A DNA stretch of 64,000 nucleotides from Darksidea phi (Eukaryota; Ascomycota; Dothideomycetes; Pleosporales; Lentitheciaceae): the NCBI GenBank assembly GCA_030770425.1, contig JASJFT010000129.1, positions 1-64,000 of the forward strand. The letters are read 5' to 3'. The position numbers were made by a program, and so were the translations under genes. Under the pieces are notes generated by a model. That model ran no database searches, was not told the origin of the DNA, and saw only the letters and a list, made by a program, of their open reading frames with translations. Of the stretch, positions 53,983-64,000 are shown piece by piece (position 1 is the first letter of the stretch; each line of letters begins with the position of its first letter).

Positions 53983-54607
53983 CAATCAGAGCCTTGCATG
54001 ACCAGGGATGAGTGGGAGATAGAGGTTCTGTTCTCGTAGTGTGCATGCAAGCGGTGTCGCGCTGCTGTTCGCTTTATACACTTAATTGACACATCTTCGC
54101 GTACATATCTGTGCTCGTGGGATGGATTTCTGATACTTACGTTACTAATGCGGCTCGTTCATTAGCTACTCCGAACCCCTCCGCCACATTATTCAGACAT
54201 TGTCTGGCCCCCCTTTCCCTGCTCACTCGCCCATGGCAGTCCTGTCCACCACCGCATTCATCCTGTATTTGCTCATTCCTTCCCTTCTCTTTGTTCTCTT
54301 GGCTTTTTTCCGTCCTAGTTTCAAGTGTCCAACTCACGACAGTCTTGCAAAGCGCGGGGCAGGCAACCCCTGGGCCCGTGCACGAGCTACTGCTTGCGCC
54401 CTTAGTCGATCGCGCACTTTACGCGGTGTCAAACGCCATCTATCACGAGCGTTTGATGTCGAGTAGGAAACAGGGCGTGCGCACGTGCTGGACGTCTGGT
54501 CGAGAGAGCTGCAGTGTCTCCCGTGCCGACATGAACTTGAGTCGAGAACGCGCCGCAAATATGCTTCCGAGGCGGTGAGCTGGTATCACTGAATTCCCTA
54601 TAGAGGC
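53983..54607. other. Intergenic, nothing recognised
   Basis: Downstream flank of the sugar transporter. Short frames only. Confidence 0.45.
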
Positions 54608-54874
54608 TTACGTCTCTGAACTCGGTGGCGTCGAGGGGGAGACCTGTCCTGCTGGCGCGTCGTCGGCTGTCATGGAGTCGAGCACTTGTCGCAGCCCCTC
54701 GACATCCGTTGCTCTCTCTTTTAGGGATCGAGAGACCTCCTCTCGTAGTCTTGCGGCGGCTTTGTGGATTTCGGCGAGGAGGTGTTGGGCAGGCTTGTTC
54801 CGACGTTTTGGAGGTGGGAAGACATGTTTTTGTTTTGGAGACGGTAGCGATGGTGTACACATACAATCGGGCAT
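54608..54874 (-). CDS. Possible small protein, unknown
   Basis: An 88-residue frame from ATG 54874 to TAA at 54608. The N-terminus is basic and Pro/Ser-rich (MPDCMCTPSLPSPKQKHVF), the middle is a strongly amphipathic helix (QHLLAEIHKAAARLREEVSRS followed by LKERATDVEGLRQVL), and the end is Ser/Pro/Thr rich. I do not recognise it. The helix has good heptad spacing, which argues against a chance frame, but the frame is also open upstream, so the start is uncertain and the gene as a whole is tentative. Confidence 0.35.
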   Translation of the reverse strand: MPDCMCTPSLPSPKQKHVFPPPKRRNKPAQHLLAEIHKAAARLREEVSRSLKERATDVEGLRQVLDSMTADDAPAGQVSPSTPPSSET

Positions 54875-56326
54875 GCTGATATACCGTGGAACTGATACAA
54901 TGCGCGCTGCTATATCTGCCTTGAGGGTTCTATGGTATGGTAATATATGCATACTATCGAGTTCGGCGTTTATATACCGCCCGCCTGCTATCTTGCTCAA
55001 AAGTCGGCACCTGAGTTTGTTACTGTGGACAGCAATGCGGGGTGTCTTATGCAGACTTGAAAGGTAATCGAGTCCTCGAACGTGAGTCATTGTGGCTTCG
55101 CTTCAAGGGTTGCTGTTGGGCGGCTTTGAGTGGTTTTAATGCGTGTTGTCAGATGGCCGTCTGCCGCGGCCGGGTCGGAATGGAGAAGTGGTCTGGATTG
55201 GATGCTTATGTTTTGTATGGTTTATAATTACCCTTTCTAACTTTATTAATTCAACAGTCCCTTAAGACTCTAGTTTACTAGTCTTCCGTAGGTGATGGCT
55301 GTGTACGTAGTGTTTTGGTTTCTTGATGCGAAGTGTGAGTGAGTGTGTGAGTGAGAACAAGCACATAACTGAAACAGTATGTTAAATTGCACGGGGAACG
55401 TCGTTCTCACTGACACTTGGAAGAAAATTTGGATGGGAGGGTACTGCTAAATTATGACCGTAGAGTCACATAACTATAGAGAGGACTCCCAGTGATGTTG
55501 AAGTCTGCACAAATGAAGAATGGACGGGCAAGAAATTAGGGAAAGGTTGTTTCTTTGAGGGCGCAAAAAGAGTTCCACAAGGTCGGTTGAAGCTGGTATT
55601 GATTGGGTAAGTGAACTGAGTAAAGCTGTTGTGGGTGCTCTGCGTGGTTTGTAGATTAGTATTGAAGAGGAACAAATTTTACATGTCTGCACAAGGTTTG
55701 GTGTAATATATGTGGGAGCGACTTCCTGTTGCGAGTTTTCTTTGTCTATCGCGCGCAGTATTAGGTGGTTTAAGAGCCTAGAGGGCTTTATGCTTGAGTG
55801 CAATACTTCTCTTGTGTGACAAAGGGTTTAGACAAAGTTAACGCGCGCTTACTTTGAAACTTGGTTTATTCCTAACACACTATTACTCTTATGGATTGCT
55901 ATAGATCTATAGCCTTAGGTGATAAAGTAAACTCATCTAGGTCGTGTTAGTCTATTAATCCTTGTAAACTTCGAACCCGCTTGCTCCTTCCGAAACTTTC
56001 TTTGCTTGCAGTCGACGTTGGGATTAGCTATGGAAGTTCGCTTGCGCTTTGGTAAATATTTTGAGTAATTTCGAAGGGAGTCATGAAATATTATGCACGC
56101 GCAAAAACTGAAAAGGGGGTTGTTGTTTTGTTGCATTATGCTTAAAAAAACTTGCCTCCGAGTGAGGTTATACTAGCTGTACTACCCCGCTCACCAGCCG
56201 GCAAAATCTTGGGAATAAGAGAAATATGAACAGTGACGTGCCGTGCCATTCGTGAAGTGGCATACAAAAATAGGATGCCATAAAATCTCTCCAGCCAAAC
56301 ACCGAAAACCACCTCACAATACCGCG
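54875..56326. other. Intergenic, 1.45 kb
   Basis: A short run of GTGA/GTGT repeats occurs near 55336-55354. The rest is AT-rich to mixed with no recognised gene. Confidence 0.45.
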
Positions 56327-57478
56327 TCATCCATCTCTTTTCCCCTTTCCCTTGCCTTTATCCTTGCCTTTGCCCTTTCCTACGGCCTCCTCGCCATCCC
56401 TATCCATCTCGTCTCCGTCAGCATCGTGGCCACCGCGACCAGCCGGAGCACCGCGACTAGGTGACTGGATAGTACGTTTACGAAGATCTCCCAAGTACTC
56501 GCGCTCCGGTGATGCCTGTCCGCTCGAATGCGGAGATAACTGACCGGTAACGGTATTTGGGGGGTCCCCAAGAACCCGCTCCTCGCCGCTAGGCTTCATA
56601 TAGCGGGTGCTCCAGTGCATGTTTCTCGTTAGCGTATCGCGTTGCCTCTCGATCTCAGCTTGTTGAGATTTACGCTCGGCAGGGTTCAGAGGAAGGCGAT
56701 TGAGAGGGTTGCTTTTTTCCGCATGCGTAAGCTGCCTCCGACTGGGGCCCTGCTCGAGCTCATCTCTAGGTCGCGACGGCTCTTTCCACGGCGGAATCTG
56801 CAGCTGGGTGGTTCCCGCCTTCGAACTACTACCCTGAGTGGCGGGTGCGCTATTCGGTGTCTTCAGATTATATATCCCCGTCTTGACCTTCCGGTATAGA
56901 TCTCGTAGCTCCGTGAAGCGTTGTCGGGCATACGCGTCGCTGGGACCTGCCTGCTCCGTGGTTTCTTGGAGGAACAGCTTCATTCTGGAAAAGAATTCCT
57001 TGTACTCGCTGGTGCTCTGTAGGACCGCAGAATCATTGGCCAGCTCCTTCTCCATTCTTTTGACGTATTTGTAGAGATCGCTAGCAGAGTTGAGATTTGG
57101 GTCTACGTCGAAAAGCAAGTCAAGGCCCGTGGGTAGTGGTTCGGGTGCTCCTATAAAGGATATACGGCTTGGTAGGTTGACGGTGGACATGTACGGGATG
57201 TTGATTCGCCGGTTCATGGGAAGCCGGTAGTTACGGTCGAGGAGTGGCGTCATTGTCGCTATAAATCTCGTACGCACACCGCTGAGAAACGCCGGGTCTT
57301 CGTTATAGTGTATTGCACCGATTGCGTTGTTGAAGGCTTTGAGTATGGACGTGAGAAGATCCTTCGGTACGTCGTTGTTGTCCCTATACATCTCTTCCAG
57401 TATTCTGAGCGCATCTTCCATCTCTTCCAGCATGTGCTCACGTTCGATCACCGGCGTGTTCTTGTCAGAACGTGACAT
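56327..57478 (-). CDS. Unknown protein with lysine/glycine-rich tail
   Basis: Single exon, 383 residues. The first 230 residues are helical and look folded (MLEEMEDALRILEEMY, LLTSILKAFNNAIGAIHY, LYKYVKRMEKELAN, TELRDLYRKVKTGIYNLK). The rest is disordered, with Ser/Pro-rich segments and a tail of alternating Lys and Gly (KGKGKDKGKGKGK) that could bind RNA or DNA non-specifically. I recognise no family. It is the first of four minus-strand genes of similar character in this end of the window. Confidence 0.72.
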   Translation of the reverse strand: MSRSDKNTPVIEREHMLEEMEDALRILEEMYRDNNDVPKDLLTSILKAFNNAIGAIHYNEDPAFLSGVRTRFIATMTPLLDRNYRLPMNRRINIPYMSTVNLPSRISFIGAPEPLPTGLDLLFDVDPNLNSASDLYKYVKRMEKELANDSAVLQSTSEYKEFFSRMKLFLQETTEQAGPSDAYARQRFTELRDLYRKVKTGIYNLKTPNSAPATQGSSSKAGTTQLQIPPWKEPSRPRDELEQGPSRRQLTHAEKSNPLNRLPLNPAERKSQQAEIERQRDTLTRNMHWSTRYMKPSGEERVLGDPPNTVTGQLSPHSSGQASPEREYLGDLRKRTIQSPSRGAPAGRGGHDADGDEMDRDGEEAVGKGKGKDKGKGKGKRDG

Positions 57479-58509
57479 TGTGCGGTGCTGCTAAGCAGTT
57501 GAGCTCCTGTTTAGAATATCTGTTAGTTATAGATACCAGTAGAGCTCGAAACCCTAGACGATCGCGGAAAAGCTTACGTTACTAATAGGTTGCCAGGAGA
57601 TCTTGAAATTGGCTGAGAGTAGGAACTGGATCAAGCAGCAAGAGCTTGTTGAGTATCAAGCGTCCTGGTTAAATTTAAAGAGCTAGTTGAGCTTGAATAC
57701 AATATATACACGCTATTCTAGCGTTATATATATGCTCGTTGTAAATGCGCTAGAAGGTGCGCTTCACTCTCTGCCGAAGATAGAGCGGAAGAGAGGAATT
57801 AAATGCCTCGTTTCTTTAGCAACGTTTGTTTCAAAAAGGGAACTCATTGACTGTTACCTAGGCTTGCTAAGTCCGAAACAAACTGCTACAACTTGCGTGA
57901 CATCCTTTAGCAATTAGCCATAGCAACATCAAAGCTTCGTTATACGCTAAGAAGTGGCAATCAATCTACGTGACAGTTTGCAGTAATCTGGCCGAAACAT
58001 CAAGGCGTTGCTATTTGCTGGGGAGTGGCAGTATGTGGGGAGTAATTTTGTATATTTCTAAGGTAATGAATGGTACAAGTCTTTTAGAGCAAGTAAGGCT
58101 GGCTAAGCACATTAATCTCTAGACAGGGAAAGCAAACCAAGCAGCTTCCGCAGACATACTCAAATGAAACGTAGAAAAGATTGCTGTCTATAAAGCTATG
58201 ATACTTGTTCCGCTTGTATTACTAGTCTTCATACGTATTTGAGACTAACAGGGGAATGGGTACTACTTTGCCGCGAACAAGCAAGGATTCGATTTATCGC
58301 TCCGTGGCCTTGCTTGAATGTAGACCTTAGTGGAGCCCTTAATACCCTTGCGTGTTATCCCGTTCTGCTTAAGCTCCATCCGCTAACGCCCCTTGCTCAA
58401 TCCTATAGCTGCTTGACAAGAGGTCCTTGAACGCTAGCCCTCAGGTTGTATTGATGCCGTGAGTTGATGGTAATCAATTACGCGAAGACAAGGGTACACC
58501 TTCTGATAG
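57479..58509. other. Intergenic, nothing recognised
   Basis: About 1 kb with short frames only. It holds the promoter of the lysine/glycine-tail gene. Confidence 0.45.
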
Positions 58510-59193
58510 CTACTTGTCAAGTTCCAGCTTCTCGACCAGCGCTGGAGGCGGCGGCTCTCCAAATCGGTTATAGCTAAGCTCCATATACCTGTTTGGCGGT
58601 TCTAAGGGCGCACGATCAGGCGGTGTAAGAAGCTTATTCAGATCTGCAGCGGTGCGACCAGTCTCTGGACTACCGTACTTGAACTTCCAATTATTAGCTT
58701 CTGATGGCATGAAACCTTCCTTGTCCTTGAGGTTGAGAGTCTCCAATTTCCTTCGGGTATTGCGTCGGGTAGTCTGAGTGGACGCAGCAGGTATGCGGAC
58801 CGCGGTCCCTCGGCGCTTAGGTAGGACTTGGATGGTGTCTTTAAGCTTGGAAGCCGAATCGTCGGGATCTAGAAGAGATAGTGGTTTGGAGACCAGCGCA
58901 ACAGTTCCGCGAGTGGTACGGCGAGGCCTCGATCCGATTGCAACTGTGCTTTCCGCCGCGGAAGAGTCTTCGGCCTCTCCTGCAGAGGACCGTACGGACG
59001 CAGCATTATCCAGTTTAGCAGCTGTTCGATCGAGCTCTGTAAACAAGGATGGGCCTGACATCGAAGAAGAGCTATAGGAATTTGATGCCGCTTCTTGCTT
59101 GATGAAGTTGTCGGCAAATGGTCTAGGCTGCTTAGTTTCCGGCTGTCCGGAAAGGGAAGAAGAAACCTTCTTCTTGCGTAGGTTATAATACAT
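58510..59193 (-). CDS. Unknown basic, disordered protein
   Basis: Single exon, 227 residues from ATG 59193. Composition is low-complexity in places (SNSYSSSSMS) and basic, with Arg/Lys clusters that look like nuclear localisation signals (RPRRTTRG, LPKRRGTA, TRRNTRRK). The C-terminus has aromatic and proline residues (NNWKFKYGSPE, YMELSYNRFGEPPPP) that may form a short binding motif. I recognise no family. A nuclear location is plausible from the basic clusters. Confidence 0.62.
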   Translation of the reverse strand: MYYNLRKKKVSSSLSGQPETKQPRPFADNFIKQEAASNSYSSSSMSGPSLFTELDRTAAKLDNAASVRSSAGEAEDSSAAESTVAIGSRPRRTTRGTVALVSKPLSLLDPDDSASKLKDTIQVLPKRRGTAVRIPAASTQTTRRNTRRKLETLNLKDKEGFMPSEANNWKFKYGSPETGRTAADLNKLLTPPDRAPLEPPNRYMELSYNRFGEPPPPALVEKLELDK

Positions 59194-59792
59194 GGATTCG
59201 TGGTCCCGTTCAACGCTCCTCGTGAGGCGGCCTTTTCGGTGTATAGTGGTGAGAACTTACTCTGAAACTTATCGGTTGCCCTCCTAGCCTTCGCGTCCGG
59301 CCTTTATATTGTAAGGTGCATTTAGAGTGCACAATACATCCCCATCTACACAAAGCCGTTCCCTTGGTGACTAAAATATCTACCCTACAATGTTACTTAA
59401 GACCAGGCCTACCCCTAACATTGAAACTAAAGAGCTTGGTAACCCGATTTCGAGTGCATCATTAACTCACATGACCGTATCGTGAGTTGTGACAATAATA
59501 ACACATATGTTGGTATTCAATGGCATTACCAGGCACCAATTATCATCGAGAAATTGTTCCAGCAGGATTTAACGCAGGTGTAATCACTATGGGTTTGATT
59601 CAAACTTATTCTGAAATATGCGCAGTCAAATATAACTTCTTAGAAGGCAAGTTTTAGGAAACCGAGCATCGGAAGCGTGCCAGCATGTTTCGCTGGAATA
59701 TCCTTCTCATCATCTTATTCTTCATGAGGACTTCCTCTTCATGAGGACTTCCTCTTCGCAGGAAATATCCTTAGAGGGAGGGAACTGATATG
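59194..59792. other. Intergenic with a 17-bp tandem duplication
   Basis: No gene was recognised. A perfect tandem duplication lies at 59721-59754. Confidence 0.5.
59721..59754. repeat. 17-bp perfect tandem duplication
   Basis: TTCATGAGGACTTCCTC occurs twice in direct succession, shortly downstream of the SDR gene's stop codon. Confidence 0.9.
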
Positions 59793-60836
59793 CTAACCTT
59801 GCATCTCGATACCCCCTGAGCCATGGAGAACTTCTCCAGTACAGTATGAACCGAGAGGTGAAGCTAGATACACGTATGCAGTAGCCATTTCAACCGGCAT
59901 GCCTGGCCTGTTAAGCGGGCAAGCACCAACGCCTAAGGAGTCCATAGCCTCAGCGGGGTTTCCCTTGGTGGCCGACTGCAAAGGCGTCCAACTAGTTTCA
60001 AGTTATCAGCTGAGCCTTCGTGGAGGAGGATGAGAGGCTTTGGCTCACATGATACCCGGCGCGACTGCGTTGACCCTAATCCCATTTTTCGCCTGCTGCT
60101 GCGCGAGACCTCGGGTAAACGTAGCGATAGCGGCTTTTGTTGATGCATAATCGAGGAGTGTCGGGTTGCTCATGTACGCTGCGACCGAAGTGCTGTTTAC
60201 GACCGTGTCCCCGCGCTTCATGTGCTTGAGAGCGTACTTCGACATTGCGAACATGGAGATGACGTTTGTCTGGAACGTCTTCTCGGTAACAGCCAGATCG
60301 ATCTCGGTGATGTCCGGGCACATCTCTTGCATAGCGGCTGCGCAAGTCTGTCAGTCGCCTCTCCTACGACAGATACGGATCTCAGGTTTACCATTATTAA
60401 CAAGGACATTCAGCTTTCCAAAAGCCTTCATATGCCCTTCAACAGCCTTTTCGCAGTTCTCCTTTGCCTTCAAGTCGAACTGCATCAAGTTTGCCTTCCT
60501 GCCTGCTTCTTCTACCTTCTTCTTCACCCACTGCGCATCTTCCTCCTCTTCCGGCAGATATACGATACTGACATCGGCTCCCTCTCTCGCAAACAATATC
60601 GCGACCGATCGTCCAATGCCAGAGTCGCCACCCGTAATCAGCGCGGCCTTACCTTGAAGAAGCCCGCGGCCTTCATATTCCTTGAGGTATGGCTTGTTGT
60701 TCTCATCCCAGAACTCGAGGCGGGTCCATTCGGCATGGGGGTCGGTCTCTTTATCGAGACCAGGCCCGCCGGATTGGTCTTGTGGTTTAATCGATGTTGC
60801 TGGGTAGGCCGTGATGGGGATTTCTTGATCACTCAT
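59793..60836 (-). CDS. Short-chain dehydrogenase/reductase (classical SDR)
   Basis: Three exons (60836-60392, 60337-60049, 59991-59793) give 310 residues. Intron 1 (54 nt) joins NVLVNN to AAMQEM; intron 2 (57 nt, GTGAGC donor, GCTGAT branch) joins APGI to IWTPLQ. The N-terminal 60 residues are an extension (PATSIKPQDQSGGPGL) of the kind seen in bacterial and fungal SDRs of the YhdF/general stress type. Cofactor motif ITGGDSGIG (67-75), NNAA, a Ser at 197 or 199, and the catalytic pair Tyr212 and Lys216 (DYASTK) are all present. The enzyme reduces or oxidises a carbonyl/alcohol with NAD(P)H; the substrate is unknown. Confidence 0.93.
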
Positions 60837-61181
60837 TCTGAAGAGTCAGTGTGATCAGTCTAGCTAAGCTTGCGGATGGGAAATTAATAGTCGAGATGTA
60901 TGAAGATCTACCTGAAAGGTTCCTGGGAGGAAGAAAGTGTGGGTACAGAGGGGATGAATTAATGTATTTTACGCATGAGGTCATCAAGCGTCATGTCGAG
61001 ATTCTGCGTTCCATTCGCAACAAAAACGTCACTCTGCGGGCCCTCTAAGGGCAGAAAAACTATAGGTACTACAGCAAGTATTAAATACTTCAAAAGTCGC
61101 AAACATTTCTGTGAATATCGTGCCCCATAAGACATCGTGAATGGCTGATTTGACAGCTCGCGCGCTCTGATCGTTTTCGGG
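60837..61181. other. Short intergenic region
   Basis: Between two minus-strand genes: the SDR promoter and the 3' flank of the next gene. Nothing else recognised. Confidence 0.5.
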
Positions 61182-62747
61182 TTAGCGCCCCAACCCCGAG
61201 TTTGGATACGCATCGACCATACTCTCATCGCTCCCTTCTTCCGCCACCTCCCCTGCTCCATGTTTGAAGTTATTCCTCTCAGTATCCGACTCTGCCTTAT
61301 ACCAGTTCATTGCAGTATCCCGCAACTTGAAGATGGCGTACTTCCCGAGCCCACGATGCCCGACATTGCACTCTTTGATAGCATCTTTTATCAGTCTGAC
61401 AAGCTCCTTAGACCAATCTTCATCGGCGAACAAAATGGCGTGCTCTTTGTAGCTCACGAGAAGAGTTTCGAGGTTCTTGTGCGCAAAGTTGAGCTGCTCG
61501 CCCCTAAGCTTCGCTGACATTCGACCGACGAGGGCTGGAAGGGTGAGCGACTGTTGAGTATGAAGGCTGGAGGAACTGACATATGAGTGTGTTCCATACG
61601 GAACCGAGTAGAAGCTTCTTCGTTGTTGCATGGCCAAACTCTAGTGATCCTTCTAGGGCCGACTTTCGTAGTCAGTATACAAGCGAACATCATGTTGCAA
61701 GACGCTTACCTCTACTTGAGACATTTTACACAGCCGTTTTGAGCGAGAAATGGACGATTCCGTTAGCGTTAATGCAGCGTCTGCAGCAGTACGCTTACAT
61801 TTATTGTTCCCAGTCGGTACGCACACGACTCCTCCTGGTCGCGATTTCAACAACTTACGACGACCTTCCAACGCATCATCACCAACGTGGAGCGAGTTTT
61901 GCTCTACATCGAAGTGTAAGGCGCGAGTTCGCATCGTGGACGCCGCGTATTCCGCAGCTGTCGGTCCAGGCACATATCCAGAATAGAATGCGGGGCGAGC
62001 AGCGTGATCCCGGGTGCTCGGTGAAGAGAGCATTGTTAAGTATATACCTGCACTTGTCGAGGGACTGTTAGAGACTGCAGTGATTGAGGCGGCAGATTCA
62101 AGTTGGTGATTTAGCAAAGCGGCATGATTGGTTTGTCGGTCGACCACATTTAAAGGTGTCGTAGACCTTGAAAGCCTTGTTTCGATGGCTATAGTTGGCT
62201 GACCTAAGTGACGTCCAGATCTGAGAGTTCGCTGCTTGATGGGACTAGTATGACGTGAAAGAGGGGACACTGGAGAACCCGACCCCGCTATATTGAGGGC
62301 CGAATCAATGAAAAAGCCTGTCGAAATATCAGTCTGCACCTCGCCAGCTAGGACAGGCATCCCAGAAAACCTTAGAAGACAGTTGAGCAGATCCAACCAT
62401 CCCATCGGGTTCTTTGTTTTTTCTACTCCGTCTACGTCCTTTCTCAACTCCGACAAGAGCTTCACGAGATACGGGGCAGTATGATTTGTAGCTTCGAGGC
62501 AGTCGGACGCCTTATCGAATGCGCCACGGACTTGACTCTGTAGACTTGCGAGTGGATCATTGCCTAGCTTCATAACCCTGTCAATGCGAGAAATCGGGAG
62601 GTTGTCTTCGCTTAGGATGGCTTCGACGCGGCTGTAGAGTGCTTGGAGTGAGTCAGACGGATTCATGGGGACGGTTTTCTCATCCACTCTGGGTTTGGAT
62701 CTTCCAGGACCGGCAAGTTCAGAGAAAGATCTTCGATTCGCTGACAT
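61182..62747 (-). CDS. Unknown two-exon protein
   Basis: Exon 1 (62747-61710) and exon 2 (61640-61182), joined by a 69-nt intron (GTAAGC donor, CTGAC branch, CACTAG acceptor), give 498 residues. An earlier acceptor would stop the protein after three residues, so the later one is preferred. The first 140 residues are helical (LQALYSRVEAILSEDN, LQSQVRGAFDKASDCLEA, LVKLLSELRKDVDG). A Ser/Thr-rich middle has SPIKQRTLRSGR and later basic patches. Exon 2 adds another helical region (HKNLETLLVSYKEHAILFA, DWSKELVRLIKDAIKEC) and an acidic end. I recognise no family. Confidence 0.6.
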
Positions 62748-63278
62748 TGCTCGGGATGCGAACGGTCTGGTTAGAGAAGGCTTAAGCGAGGGGTTGATGT
62801 CTAAGGTTGTGCGACAGTGGTGGAGGTTTGCAACAAGCTAGTGTGTGGGTCTATACATAATGTCATAGGAGGGAAATACGTGGCACACGTTCATAGTGAA
62901 AACGTCAAGGTCTAGCGTCGCGCGGGCGGGCTGCATAATCGTCCGCAGCTTTTCGAATTTACTATTCACAGTTCCTTCCGCAGCTGGTTGCATCATCACA
63001 TGCATTTAGTAATGCACCTCAAAGTTGTCACGATCGCTTTTCTAGCCTTATTTCTGGAGGCATAATATACAATTTCATGAGCTTAAGGCTTTCCTACAAG
63101 GAAGGGGGCTTTAATTGTATAATGGACCAAAGAATCTGTAAGTATGCGCATCTCTCAAAGAACCAAATGACGGGCTTTATTCCCCATCCGCCTTGCAATA
63201 TAGAACAATATGTGTCTTCTTGAATATGAAACTGAAGATTCAGGCGCAATTATATGCCTAATGCGCAGGTAATTTCTC
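62748..63278. other. Intergenic, nothing recognised
   Basis: About 530 bases that hold the promoter of the two-exon gene. No gene was recognised. Confidence 0.5.
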
Positions 63279-64000
63279 TCACATTAACTTGATCTTCAGC
63301 AACATCCTTGGCTTCTCTCCGCCCGTCTTTTCGATCTCGGCATGCGGTAGCTCCTTTAAAGACGAGCTAATAAATGACCGTTCACTTTCAACCTCGCCAA
63401 AACGTTCAGACATCTCCATGGGCATATATGCCTTCGACGCTTTGCGCGAATGAGGGTCGACTTCAGATTTGGGGGCTGGAGTCGTGTTGGACTCGTTTCC
63501 TATATTTGATACAGGATTGTTCTGCGATAATTCAACGCCCGTACCGACTACGGGGGTAATAAAACCAGTTTCTTCAACCCCGTTGGTAGGAGTATGGCTC
63601 GTGTTGTTTGAAGGAAGTTCTGATGTCAGACCGAAACTCCGGCCGTCTAACTCCCCTTCTAACATTTTTAGCTCCGCCTTTGTAGAAAAGGAGTCGATTC
63701 TGATATTTAAGTATAATTCATGCATAGGAGTCCTCATTCGAGACCGCTCAGCAGCTATATTAGCGAACTTGAGGACCTCTACACCGGCCCTCCTTGCTTT
63801 ATCTGTTTGTTTCTTTACAACTTCGGCATGCGCCTCCTTAGCTCTTATTTTAATGGTTTTAAGGCGTCCGCTTCGGCGTAGTGGAGATGTAACTGCTGCA
63901 TTCGTCCTTTTTCGTGATAGATGGTCTGTCGATTGTATGGGATCGCTGAAAGAGAACGATGTAGCGCGTTTGTTGCTCGGTCGATAATTATCGGAGTCGC
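63279..64000 (-). CDS. Unknown basic protein, partial (N-terminus off window)
   Basis: The frame ending at TGA or equivalent stop at 63279 stays open to the last base of the window, at least 240 codons; the ATG at 63737 is internal. The visible N-terminal part is basic (LSRKRTNAAVTSPLRRSGR, IKIRAKEAHAEVV), then a helix (VEVLKFANIAAERSRM), a short folded-looking piece (HELYLNIRIDSFSTKAELKML) and an acidic, Ser/Thr-rich C-terminus ending in LLKIKLM. The SPLRRSGR segment echoes SPIKQRTLRSGR of the preceding gene. I recognise no family. Confidence 0.6.
   Translation of the reverse strand, partial: DSDNYRPSNKRATSFSFSDPIQSTDHLSRKRTNAAVTSPLRRSGRLKTIKIRAKEAHAEVVKKQTDKARRAGVEVLKFANIAAERSRMRTPMHELYLNIRIDSFSTKAELKMLEGELDGRSFGLTSELPSNNTSHTPTNGVEETGFITPVVGTGVELSQNNPVSNIGNESNTTPAPKSEVDPHSRKASKAYMPMEMSERFGEVESERSFISSSLKELPHAEIEKTGGEKPRMLLKIKLM

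Overview
The window reads as nuclear DNA of a filamentous ascomycete (Pezizomycotina, quite possibly Dothideomycetes; the class is inference). The genes carry many 47-133 nt spliceosomal introns with GTAAGT or GTATGT donors and CTAAC or CTGAC branch sites. Intergenic gaps are 0.3-2.3 kb. The families are typical of such fungi: a NACHT-ankyrin NLR, Zn2Cys6 and F-box proteins, DUF1996, a GH76 mannanase, a HAK potassium transporter and a Pmc1-type Ca2+ pump. Gene models below were joined by hand from reading frames and splice signals; none has transcript support.

Layout. 1-1.36 kb: no firm gene, a 27-base C run. 1.37-3.8 kb: two secreted proteins, an 8-cysteine small protein and a five-exon DUF1996 protein. 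4.4-4.55 kb: a tRNA-Leu(AAG) gene whose body is split twice, by a normal anticodon-loop intron and by a 49-nt D-loop insertion that looks like a spliceosomal GC-AG intron. 5.6-7.2 kb: a flavocytochrome b2-type dehydrogenase. 8.0-9.5 kb: a short Zn2Cys6 factor. 10.8-14.5 kb: a P-type Ca2+-ATPase. 15.2-19.3 kb: a BTB/T1-like protein and a large protein of unknown role.

20.8-29.4 kb is an immunity-flavoured stretch: an ankyrin protein with a STAND-like helical N-terminus but no NTPase, an inverted-repeat element, a lysozyme-like protein without a signal peptide, and an alpha/beta-hydrolase-NACHT-ankyrin NLR with a frame break before its ankyrin part. 30.4-34.6 kb: a secreted berberine-bridge-type oxidase and a GPI-type GH76 enzyme (cell surface). 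35.0-37.3 kb: a divergent gene pair encoding the two halves of Tm-1-like proteins from one 168-bp promoter. 38-41.3 kb: an F-box protein and an SGNH hydrolase. 41.9-46.5 kb: a coiled-coil protein and the HAK K+ transporter. 47.4-48.9 kb: a decayed LRR-like gene. 49.3-54 kb: a MARVEL membrane protein and a six-exon sugar transporter.

56.3-64 kb holds four minus-strand genes for basic, largely disordered proteins that I do not recognise, with one SDR oxidoreductase among them; the last runs off the window. Ion homeostasis (Ca2+ pump, K+ transporter), carbon use (sugar transporter, lactate-type dehydrogenase, SDR) and cell-surface or secreted functions dominate the recognisable genes. No biosynthetic cluster is evident.
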